A stretch of DNA of 16,797 nt from NCBI GenBank assembly GCA_025356795.1, contig JANXRR010000195.1, positions 1 to 16,797 on the forward strand. The letters run 5' to 3'. The notes below the pieces were generated by a model. That model saw only the letters and a list, made by a program, of their open reading frames with translations, did no database searches and was not told the DNA's origin. The position numbers were made by a program, and so were the translations under genes. Origin of the DNA: Bacteroidia bacterium (lineage in GTDB: Bacteria > Bacteroidota > Bacteroidia > Cytophagales > Cyclobacteriaceae). Positions 1 through 5,012 of this stretch are shown here, one piece after another; position 1 is the first letter of the stretch, and each line of letters starts with the position of its first letter.

Positions 1-275
1 CTTTCATCTTTTGGAGGGAACAAAACACACTTAATATATAGTGTAACGGTTTGACAATTCTGTGATTGGGTGATTTTTCCCAGTGGCACCTACCTAACAC
101 ACAAAATGAAATAGAAGGCTAGAATATTGATTTTCAGAGTGTCTTATGACTTCCGAATCATAAAACCCATAGAATTGAATATTTGAAAGTAATAAAGCCC
201 TATTGCTAGGGCATGAATGCTGAGTGAATGAGTTAGAAGGAGTAGTTGCCTAAATATGCCGTAAAGAACAACCTA
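1..275. other. left-edge region without a recognisable gene
   Basis: No convincing reading frame is seen on either strand. On the plus strand one frame is open from base 1 to the stop at 52-54, so a gene tail entering from the left cannot be excluded, but it shows no recognisable residues. The stretch holds a leftward terminator hairpin (190-212), a small TTATGA/TCATAA stem (144-163) and one arm of a 10-base inverted repeat (218-227 with 276-285). It is the downstream end of the leftward operon. Confidence 0.5.
190..212 (-). terminator. intrinsic terminator of the leftward operon
   Basis: GCCCTA (197-202), loop TTGC and TAGGGC (207-212) form a six-base-pair GC-rich stem. Read on the minus strand it is followed by TTTATTACTTTC, a T-rich tract. 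It lies about 65 bases past the stop of the 60-aa ORF, the last gene of the leftward operon, which is where a terminator is expected. Confidence 0.6.
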
Positions 276-458
276 TCACTCAGCAATAGAATCATTCGGT
301 AAGTGATGATCATCTTCCTTGATCATATTCAATTGCCTTCGCTTTTGATTCCACCACTTTGATTCTTCATCTGATAAGGCACTAACGCCTTGATTGGCAA
401 TGATCCTTGTCAGTGCGCGGAATCGCGCTTGATCCAATTCTTTCTGTGAATGACTCAT
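276..458 (-). CDS. 60-aa hypothetical protein
   Basis: This is a short, highly charged soluble ORF with no recognised family. It has no membrane segment, no Cys pairs and no obvious DNA-binding motif. The middle (EESKWWNQKRRQLN) looks helical, and the acidic C-terminus ends in DSIAE. The ATG lies 15 bases after the stop of the DUF559 nuclease, so the two are likely co-transcribed. No clear Shine-Dalgarno sequence precedes it, and translation may depend on coupling. The stop codon lies inside one arm of the 218-285 inverted repeat. Operon position and compact spacing favour a real gene, but its role cannot be inferred. Confidence 0.5.
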   Translation of the reverse strand: MSHSQKELDQARFRALTRIIANQGVSALSDEESKWWNQKRRQLNMIKEDDHHLPNDSIAE

Positions 459-473
459 GTCTGTTATATCGGA

Positions 474-902
474 TCAGAATTGATTAAGTGAATCAAATGA
501 GATTGCGCCGTACCAAGGCAAAGAATCCAAAGTTTCTTTTATGGTAGTGAGAACATGATTTATATCTTTCAAATCATCATTTTTGAATCTGAGGATTGTA
601 GCACCAAAATCTTTGATGATCGAATCACGCCACTGATCATATTCCTGTTGGTTATCGTGATATGGGCCATCAAGTTCTATCGCTAACATTTTAGAAGGAC
701 ACCAAAAATCAACAATGAATCCTTTGATACAGTGTTGGCGACAAAATTTATATCCTAGTTGTGGCTGTCTGTCTTTTGTTCTCAGATATTGCCAAAGTAA
801 TTGTTCACTAGCAGTAGGCTTTGCCTTTAGAGTTCTTGCAAACATGATCTTCTTTACATGTGCTTCAGAAAGTTTAGACATGTATTTTGGGCTAGTATTC
901 AT
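474..902 (-). CDS. DUF559 / Vsr-like PD-(D/E)XK nuclease
   Basis: A 142-aa protein with the DUF559 pattern. A helical N-terminal part (ARTLKAKPTASEQLLWQYLR, residues 22-41) is followed by the YKFCRQHCIKGFIVDFWCP block (51-69) and AIELDG with a nearby His (74-82), and then by LRF (104-106). D65 and E76 would be the acidic catalytic residues of the endonuclease fold, and Q56/H57 and R105 are also typical. The family is related to very-short-patch-repair (Vsr) nucleases, and freestanding members occur in phages, where some Vsr-like enzymes act as homing endonucleases. The full domain is present, so it should be active. A second in-frame ATG at residue 8 is an alternative start, and no strong Shine-Dalgarno sequence precedes either. 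Whether it is a homing enzyme, a repair enzyme or a host-DNA nuclease is not decided by sequence. Confidence 0.85.
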   Translation of the reverse strand: MNTSPKYMSKLSEAHVKKIMFARTLKAKPTASEQLLWQYLRTKDRQPQLGYKFCRQHCIKGFIVDFWCPSKMLAIELDGPYHDNQQEYDQWRDSIIKDFGATILRFKNDDLKDINHVLTTIKETLDSLPWYGAISFDSLNQF

Positions 903-908
903 ATCTAT

Positions 909-1064
909 CTAATTCGGCACAGATTTGAGAAAATACTGTTTCTGAGTTTCATAAATCCAAAAGAAACAACTAATGGCCCTCGCGCCCTCGCGCGCGAGGC
1001 CCTTGGTGAGTGCGTTCGGAGTATTGATAAATGTCACGCAATGCCTTTTGTGACAACCGCACAT
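909..1064 (-). CDS. possible 51-aa Cys-rich ORF
   Basis: An open frame begins MCGCHKRHCVTF and ends in TAG six bases before the ATG of the DUF559 nuclease, filling the gap between it and the primase-polymerase. The start has CGC-HKRH-C, a cluster of possible metal ligands. The ORF reads straight through the GC-rich palindrome (975-1002), which encodes the GLAREGARA part. No Shine-Dalgarno sequence is visible. The region may instead be a non-coding spacer with hairpins, so this is offered as a possibility only. Confidence 0.25.
   Translation of the reverse strand: MCGCHKRHCVTFINTPNALTKGLAREGARAISCFFWIYETQKQYFLKSVPN
975..1002. repeat. GC-rich tandem octamer plus palindrome
   Basis: CCCTCGCG occurs twice in tandem (977-984 and 985-992). 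The second copy runs into a perfect 14-base palindrome CCTCGCG/CGCGAGG (986-999). The block is almost pure G+C in an AT-rich genome. As RNA it would form a very stable hairpin between the primase-polymerase and DUF559 genes. On the minus strand it is followed by a mixed T-rich stretch rather than a clean U-tract, so it may be an attenuator, a processing site or a protein-binding site rather than a textbook terminator. Confidence 0.6.
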
Positions 1065-1090
1065 GATTGTTTGCTAAGGATTAACAATCA

Positions 1091-2431
1091 TTATCGTTCC
1101 ACGCATGAAGCTGTTTCACCTTCGTCATTATCAAACAGGGCGCAACTCGTATTGTCTTGTGAGCAGGGAACAGCACTACAATCAACAATATTAGTCATAT
1201 TGGGCTCATTGGCGTGTAAACACGCCACAACCCTATTCTTGCAGCCCGTATCTCGGGCTACACCTGATTTTCCCCATAATCTCTTTCCATTGGATCGTCT
1301 CATGGCGTAGCCAAGGGATTTCAAAGTCTTTCCCATAGTGATCTCGAATTGCTTATCTGTAAAGCAGTTGGCATATTGAGGAAAGAGAGATTTCAAGTCA
1401 GTGATAGTGAATTCAATCTCAGGCAGAGCATTGCCAACACCTGAAAGTAGTGAATTCTGCCGAGTGACATTTTCCCATACAGCTAGTTGTTCCTCTGGAA
1501 TGAAAGGAATATTGATGAATGAATCTTTGTATCCATCTTGAATTGAATCATTAATCACCTTCGCATATTGAAATGCCTTTGATTCCAAATCAATCCAATC
1601 ATGTTGCAGCTTGTGATTGAGAACGGAAAACATCATATTCTTGATTCTGCTTTCCTCGATCCCAAATCTGATGTAGTGAGCAAGTCGGAAATTCTGTGAT
1701 AGCAGAGTGTGATAACGTTCGCCTTTCTTTGCTCGAATCACTTTCGATCTTGCATCATTCAATATTGCTCGTGCCAAGGCAAAATCTAAAGTGAATTGGC
1801 AATCATCCGTTATGATCTCATTACCAGATGGCTCCAAACGGGCCGTAGAGCTATCAAATTCTGAAAAGTCGTCTAGTTGGTAGATCAAGTGAGGCGAGTA
1901 GTCTAAGATTCCAATTTTGATAGGATTCTGCTTGTTGTGATCATATCCGACCAGACGCACAACTTTATTGGGTTGGCTGGATGTTGGATCACCACCAACG
2001 GATTTGACAAGATTCTTATTGATTCGTTGCCATCTAGCAATGTCAGTTGTGTATTCGATTGCGTAATACACATGGAAGCCGTTCGGAGTCTTGACGATCA
2101 TCGAAGGTTTCAGAGGAAGTGGCGGCAGAATGTCCAAATGATCAAAGTCAATGAATATGAATCTTGCGTGTTTGATTTGGACTGCTTTACGTCCGTAAAC
2201 ATCCTGTAGTTGGATGAAGCAGCCGCCATGATTCAATTGCACTTGATAGAACCAGAATTCACAGTTCGCCAGAGTGTCATATTTGTGACGGGCTAGAGGA
2301 TCATGTTTCTTGTCACCACACCTCGTGTTCTCCGAGAACGTTTGAAACCAATGCTTGCCATTGTGGGATCGGAACAGAGCCAATTGTTCCTCGATCCCGT
2401 ATTCACTCTCTATGAGTGATTGTTGAAGCAT
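1091..2431 (-). CDS. RepB/AEP-type primase-polymerase
   Basis: The 446-aa protein has the archaeo-eukaryotic primase core. FIFIDFD supplies metal ligands D95 and D97. SMIVKTPNGFHVYYAI (110-125) carries the nucleotide-binding His H120. GGDPTSSQPNKVVRLVGYDHNK (146-167) holds D148 and R159, matching the GxDP..R(L)xGxxNxK block of RepB/PrimPol enzymes. A C-terminal winged-helix-like region (about 340-390) ends in GKRLWGKSG, and a Cys-containing tail follows. By family it would prime, and possibly extend, DNA at the phage origin. No helicase domain is fused, so a separate or host helicase would be needed. The start is the ATG at 2431, preceded by AGAGG nine bases upstream. A TTG at 2440 would sit directly against that site. 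The gene overlaps the stop of the 191-aa gene by 29 bases, indicating coupling. Confidence 0.85.
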   Translation of the reverse strand: MLQQSLIESEYGIEEQLALFRSHNGKHWFQTFSENTRCGDKKHDPLARHKYDTLANCEFWFYQVQLNHGGCFIQLQDVYGRKAVQIKHARFIFIDFDHLDILPPLPLKPSMIVKTPNGFHVYYAIEYTTDIARWQRINKNLVKSVGGDPTSSQPNKVVRLVGYDHNKQNPIKIGILDYSPHLIYQLDDFSEFDSSTARLEPSGNEIITDDCQFTLDFALARAILNDARSKVIRAKKGERYHTLLSQNFRLAHYIRFGIEESRIKNMMFSVLNHKLQHDWIDLESKAFQYAKVINDSIQDGYKDSFINIPFIPEEQLAVWENVTRQNSLLSGVGNALPEIEFTITDLKSLFPQYANCFTDKQFEITMGKTLKSLGYAMRRSNGKRLWGKSGVARDTGCKNRVVACLHANEPNMTNIVDCSAVPCSQDNTSCALFDNDEGETASCVER

Positions 2432-2978
2432 TGGTTTCAACCTCTAAGTCCTGTTGAGGCCAGTCGTTAAAAACCGACTCACCTTTTCCATAATAGAGGT
2501 GGTCTACATAATCCTCACTCACTTGAAGATCGGTTGTAATTTGTGCGAGTGGCGGATATTGGTTCTTCGGAGCCATCCTAATCAAACGTTTGATTTCTTG
2601 GGTTTTCCCAAAGTTGAGGGCAATCCATTGATTTATTGAAGCTCGTTCTTCCCAATCAGATATATCATCGGCCTCGGATTGTTCGGCCTTTCCAAGCATG
2701 TCAATAGATTCTCGACATCTTAGCTGTAATTCAGATGGGGCCAATTTCGAATAGGAATGCCATTGACCTACAAAATCTCGCCAATCGTAATAGTCAATAG
2801 GAGTTGCATATTTCCCGACATGATGCCATTCATTGCTTCCTCGAAGTCTTACGAGAGAGGGACGCAGCCCGTACTTAGCACAGAATCTAGTAAGTGGCAG
2901 GCGTCCGTCTAATTCAGCAAGCTCTGCGTTATAGGATCGGCTGTACGACTGTGCCCTACCATAATAAGTTGATCTCAT
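2403..2978 (-). CDS. 191-aa phage protein of unknown function
   Basis: This soluble protein directly precedes the primase-polymerase and overlaps it. Three parts can be seen: a Tyr/Arg-rich N-terminus; a block around residues 26-66 (LPLTRFCAKYGL, then SNEWHHVGKYATPIDYYDW) in which the paired His after Trp and the DYYD are striking; and a C-terminal helix-turn-helix-like segment (PLAQITTDLQVSEDYVDHLYYGK, 143-165). The EWHHxxK...YYD arrangement recalls small uncharacterised phage proteins from replication regions, but I cannot name the family. The start is well supported by GAGGTGA five bases upstream, and the ATG shares bases with the stop of the 27-aa leader ORF (ATGA). A role with the primase, as a DNA-binding or loading partner, is inference from position only. 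Confidence 0.65.
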   Translation of the reverse strand: MRSTYYGRAQSYSRSYNAELAELDGRLPLTRFCAKYGLRPSLVRLRGSNEWHHVGKYATPIDYYDWRDFVGQWHSYSKLAPSELQLRCRESIDMLGKAEQSEADDISDWEERASINQWIALNFGKTQEIKRLIRMAPKNQYPPLAQITTDLQVSEDYVDHLYYGKGESVFNDWPQQDLEVETNASTITHRE

Positions 2979-3058
2979 TCCGTCACCTCTTTGGTAGTTG
3001 CTTGATCAAGAATCAAACCAAGGAATGTGGATGATTCGGGCCGTGTCATTGCTTTCAT
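2975..3058 (-). CDS. 27-aa leader ORF coupled to the 191-aa gene
   Basis: A short ORF starts MKAMTRPES and ends ATTKEVTE. It has its own Shine-Dalgarno sequence (GGAG, about ten bases before the ATG), and its TGA overlaps the next ATG as ATGA. Together these look like a translated first cistron of the leftward operon that delivers ribosomes to the 191-aa gene. It may be a functional micro-protein or only a coupling leader. It lies just downstream of the predicted leftward promoter (-10 at 3103-3108). Confidence 0.55.
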   Translation of the reverse strand: MKAMTRPESSTFLGLILDQATTKEVTE

Positions 3059-3102
3059 ATTAAATAATCTCCAAATACAGTGAATGATTAATTCACACTT
3101 AT

Positions 3103-3131
3103 ATTATAGTCTATTTCTACGTCAATGACCT
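3103..3131 (-). promoter_or_regulatory. leftward promoter of the replication operon
   Basis: On the minus strand a perfect TATAAT (3108-3103) lies 17 bases downstream of AGGTCA (3131-3126). The -10 is of the housekeeping type and the -35 is weak. Transcription would begin near 3096 and give a leader of about 38 bases carrying the Shine-Dalgarno sequence of the 27-aa ORF. A TTGACG also occurs (3125-3120), but with only 11 bases to the -10 it cannot be the -35. ATTTCTAC repeats overlap this promoter, suggesting repressor or activator control. Confidence 0.6.
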
Positions 3132-3172
3132 ACTTATTTCTACACTTTTTTCTAAAATAGAGGAATTTCTAC
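3113..3172. repeat. three direct ATTTCTAC repeats in the divergent control region
   Basis: ATTTCTAC occurs at 3113-3120, 3136-3143 and 3165-3172, spaced 23 and 29 bases. The repeats sit between the leftward promoter and the sigma-gene promoter and overlap both. Repeats of this kind in a divergent intergenic region are usually binding sites of a regulator or replication initiator. The nearest candidate proteins are the 191-aa protein and the primase-polymerase. Confidence 0.55.
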
Positions 3173-3187
3173 TCAGAGAGAGAAATA
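3161..3187 (+). promoter_or_regulatory. AGGA/GAAAT-class promoter of the sigma gene
   Basis: AGGAATT (3161-3167) is followed after 14 bases by GAAATA (3182-3187). This is the same two-part motif seen before many rightward genes, with a spacer one base shorter than usual. Transcription would start near 3194, leaving about 40 bases of leader with a Shine-Dalgarno sequence. It implies that the sigma factor activates its own gene. An initial host-read promoter is also needed and was not clearly identified. Confidence 0.5.
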
Positions 3188-3233
3188 TAAATTGACCTAC
3201 TCCTCTATTGTATAAAGGATGGTGAAGGCTTTA

Positions 3234-3818
3234 ATGAAAAAAGACATAGATTTAGAGATTTTAGTTAAGAATGTGAGATTGCATTCTAATGACAGGGCTT
3301 TTAACAAGATTATAGCAATTTTGAGAGAAGATATTAGTCAATTGGCACAAAACTACTATATAGTTGGGCAAGATATTAATGATCTTAGAGTGATAATTGA
3401 ACTGGCAGTTTGGAATGCATGTGGAAATTATTCAGAAGATTATGAACTTGATTTTAAAGCCTATGCAATTTGGGTTGTAGCAAAAAGAGCCGTGCTTACC
3501 GAATTGACTCAATCAAAAGCGAAGAAACATATTAACCTAAATACTGGTATTTCCTTGGAAACTCCAATTAATGGGGATGGCACAACTTTAGGTGCAACCT
3601 TGCTTGAACATGATTTAGAATCAAGAGCATTAAACCATATTGAAAATGAATGTCTTATTGAATCTCTAAAAGAATTACTCACTCCGATGGAATTGGACGT
3701 ACTTAATAACTACTCACCTACATTGAAATATGCAGAGGTTGCAGATGACGCTGGCTTAAATCAGAAATGTGTAGATAATTCACTCAGCAGGATTCGGCAG
3801 AAGGCTCGTAGACTTTAG
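3234..3818 (+). CDS. SigH-like sigma-70 family transcription factor
   Basis: A 194-aa phage sigma factor. Region 2 spans about residues 20-90, with a helix pair around YYIVGQDINDL and the FKAYAIWVVAKRAVLTEL segment, which matches the DxxDFKAFAxxxIxRxxxxxI pattern of SigH-type factors. The INLNTGISLETPI linker (100-112) corresponds to the segment 'PLNxxxSLDxPI' of that family. Region 4 (141-194) contains a helix-turn-helix (YAEVADDAGLNQKCVDNSLSRIRQKARR). It would bind host core RNA polymerase and redirect it to phage promoters. The AGGA/GAAT-like motifs across the window are the expected targets. I chose the ATG at 3234 because GAAGG lies five bases before it; the in-frame ATG at 3219 has AAAGG directly adjacent, too close to work. 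It is the first rightward gene, as expected for a late-gene switch. Confidence 0.88.
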   Translation: MKKDIDLEILVKNVRLHSNDRAFNKIIAILREDISQLAQNYYIVGQDINDLRVIIELAVWNACGNYSEDYELDFKAYAIWVVAKRAVLTELTQSKAKKHINLNTGISLETPINGDGTTLGATLLEHDLESRALNHIENECLIESLKELLTPMELDVLNNYSPTLKYAEVADDAGLNQKCVDNSLSRIRQKARRL

Positions 3819-3872
3819 TTTCTTTCCACAATTCAAGATGCAAGATATTCGGTACTCAATCCTAAATTACAT

Positions 3873-3901
3873 AGGAATTACATAAATGACCTACCGAAAG
3901 T
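3873..3901 (+). promoter_or_regulatory. AGGA/GAAA-class promoter, leaderless type
   Basis: AGGAATT (3873-3879), 16 bases, then GAAAGT beginning at 3896. The second element begins exactly 12 bases before the ATG at 3908, the distance seen at most other leaderless starts in the window. The spacer is one base longer than the common 15. Confidence 0.45.
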
Positions 3902-3907
3902 GGTGAT

Positions 3908-4285
3908 ATGAAACAAAATAGTATACGAAGAAAAATCATAAAGATTGCTGCCCACACCCTATTATCGTCCATTTTGCTCGTTGAAAAATGTCATATGTGC
4001 AAAGAATATGGAAGTAATTTAGTTTTTGTGCCCAAACTTGATACTACCGTTCCTATCTTTAAATTAATCGGGCAACATTATACCGTAAAATCTGTAGTAA
4101 ATCGGCTCGAAAACTATCATGCAGTTTGTGAAAAATGTAATGGAAGAAAGGTTATTCTGAGATTTCGGCCCACATTTACTTCGGCCCGAAAAGATTTCCC
4201 AAGTGAGTCAATGTATATTGACAGAACTCAAAAAACTGTGAATGATCTAGTAAGAGATATTTTAGAAAAAAGTTCAAATAATTAA
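3908..4285 (+). CDS. zinc-binding, degenerate HNH-like protein
   Basis: A 125-aa basic protein with two CxxC pairs, C28/C31 (KCHMC) and C74/C77, the second in the block NYHAVCEKCNGRK (69-81). That block matches the NLxxLCxxCNxxK end of HNH nucleases that carry structural zinc pairs. The usual central DH motif between the pairs is not evident; VPKLDTT stands where it would be expected. It may therefore be a zinc-ribbon DNA-binding protein derived from an HNH nuclease, or a divergent active one. The start sits 12 bases from a sigma-type promoter element, with only a weak purine run before it. It leads a group of small genes (3908-4967) between the sigma factor and the terminase block. Confidence 0.55.
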   Translation: MKQNSIRRKIIKIAAHTLLSSILLVEKCHMCKEYGSNLVFVPKLDTTVPIFKLIGQHYTVKSVVNRLENYHAVCEKCNGRKVILRFRPTFTSARKDFPSESMYIDRTQKTVNDLVRDILEKSSNN

Positions 4286-4301
4286 TGGGAGGAGATAATC
4301 A

Positions 4302-4469
4302 ATGAAAGAACATAAAGAACTGCATGATATTATTGTAAAGCTTTTGATGGAATATGGCTTAAAAGATGCCAAAAGAATCGTTAAAGACATTATAGTTCAG
4401 GCCACGGAAGATTATGTGGATATTATGAATAACGAACTTGGATATGATGCAACTATTTCCGCCCAATGA
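4302..4469 (+). CDS. 55-aa hypothetical protein
   Basis: A short ORF beginning MKEHKELHDIIVKLLMEYGL, with a near-ideal Shine-Dalgarno sequence (GGGAGGAG, about nine bases before the ATG) and only 16 bases after the preceding stop. It is predicted to be mostly helical and acidic, with no Cys pairs and no membrane segment. The strong ribosome site supports a real gene. Small helical proteins next to a sigma factor can be regulators or host-takeover proteins, but nothing in the sequence decides this. Confidence 0.6.
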   Translation: MKEHKELHDIIVKLLMEYGLKDAKRIVKDIIVQATEDYVDIMNNELGYDATISAQ

Positions 4470-4480
4470 TCGTATGATAT

Positions 4481-4506
4481 ATTGTGAGTATTAATCATCT
4501 CACAAT
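4481..4506. promoter_or_regulatory. perfect 8-base inverted repeat, operator-like
   Basis: ATTGTGAG (4481-4488), ten bases, CTCACAAT (4499-4506). The arms are perfect and resemble a lac-type operator half-site. The dyad lies between the 55-aa and 62-aa ORFs, directly before the AAGGAG of the latter. As RNA it would form a hairpin that ends a few bases from the ribosome site, and no U-tract follows, so a terminator is unlikely. It could be a DNA operator or an RNA element controlling translation of the 62-aa ORF. Confidence 0.5.
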
Positions 4507-4521
4507 TCTAAAGGAGATAAT

Positions 4522-4710
4522 ATGAGAAAATTAGACACACTAAAAACACGTATGAATTCGGCTATCAAAATGGTCGAGGAACTTAAAGCTGCACGAGCTT
4601 CATTTGAAAACAAATTGTATGAGGCCTGGGATGAAATTGATGAGCAAGAAAGAATTGAGGCAGAAGAGTTTGAAAGAAATGCCTGGGAATATGATGCTCT
4701 CCGTTCATAA
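4522..4710 (+). CDS. 62-aa acidic coiled-coil protein
   Basis: This protein is almost entirely helix-forming, with heptad-like Leu/Met/Ala spacing in residues 3-35 and a very acidic second half (DEIDEQERIEAEEFERN). It has no Cys and no membrane segment. The start is supported by AAGGAGAT directly upstream of the ATG. It precedes the small membrane protein by 11 bases, so the two are probably co-translated. A bundle-forming partner, a spanin-like helper or an anti-host protein are all possible. Confidence 0.6.
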   Translation: MRKLDTLKTRMNSAIKMVEELKAARASFENKLYEAWDEIDEQERIEAEEFERNAWEYDALRS

Positions 4711-4721
4711 GGATAATTAAC

Positions 4722-4967
4722 ATGGGTGGAATCTCTTTACTTTTGATTTGGTTACCATTGGCACTACTTTATTACATGTCAATTTGGTCATATGAATGGG
4801 CACGAAAACTTATAAACGGTGAAACAGAACTAAAAAATGAAATCTGGAAACCAATTGTAATTTGTATTGCTAGTATTTCAATTTATCTTTGGTTCTTTTG
4901 TCAACTTTGGGTTCCATCTTTCGCTGTATTTACTACAGCATCCATGTTTGCACGAAGACAAAATTAA
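4722..4967 (+). CDS. 81-aa two-span membrane protein (holin-like candidate)
   Basis: Two hydrophobic segments are clear: about residues 4-22 (SLLLIWLPLALLYYMSIW) and about 43-72 (PIVICIASISIYLWFF and onwards). They are separated by a charged loop (EWARKLINGETELKNE), and a basic tail (FARRQN) follows. Size, two spans and a positively charged end fit small holins, but no lysin is visible in the window to support that. A superinfection-exclusion or membrane-anchor role is equally possible. AAGGA eight bases before the ATG supports the start. It is the last gene of the small-gene group before the Hint-containing gene. Confidence 0.6.
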   Translation: MGGISLLLIWLPLALLYYMSIWSYEWARKLINGETELKNEIWKPIVICIASISIYLWFFCQLWVPSFAVFTTASMFARRQN

Positions 4968-4975
4968 CCATCTGT

Positions 4976-5003
4976 AGGAAAAATCACTCTAAATCTTTAA
5001 TTA
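4976..5003 (+). promoter_or_regulatory. AGGA/TAAT-class promoter, leaderless type
   Basis: AGGAAAA (4976-4982), 15 bases, TAATTA (4998-5003). The second element begins 15 bases before the ATG at 5013, and no Shine-Dalgarno sequence exists between them. The spacer fits the common 15-base pattern. It would drive the Hint-containing protein, TerS and TerL. Confidence 0.6.
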
Positions 5004-5012
5004 TATTATTAT

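Noticed and set aside
51..79. TTGACA at 51-56 as a rightward promoter
   Set aside because: No acceptable -10 lies about 17 bases downstream and no gene follows on the plus strand.
121..190. A tRNA-like stretch with an anticodon-like stem-loop around TTCCGAA and weakly pairing ends
   Set aside because: The loop has eight bases with the best stem, there is no D-arm GG and no T-loop TTCRA pattern, so it is not a tRNA; a simple hairpin is more likely.
218..285. Ten-base inverted repeat TGCTGAGTGA / TCACTCAGCA
   Set aside because: The 48-base loop is long, and one arm covers the stop of the 60-aa gene; kept only as a note because no function could be argued.
858..1310. A 150-codon plus-strand frame opposite the end of the primase-polymerase
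   Set aside because: It lies antisense to a gene with clear catalytic motifs and has no ribosome site or recognisable motif; it is a shadow frame.
2432..2440. TTG start at 2440 for the primase-polymerase
   Set aside because: The AGAGG ribosome site would be directly adjacent to it, while it is nine bases from the ATG at 2431.
3120..3125. TTGACG as the -35 of the leftward promoter
   Set aside because: Only 11 bases separate it from the TATAAT, too short for a sigma-70 promoter; AGGTCA at 17 bases is used instead.
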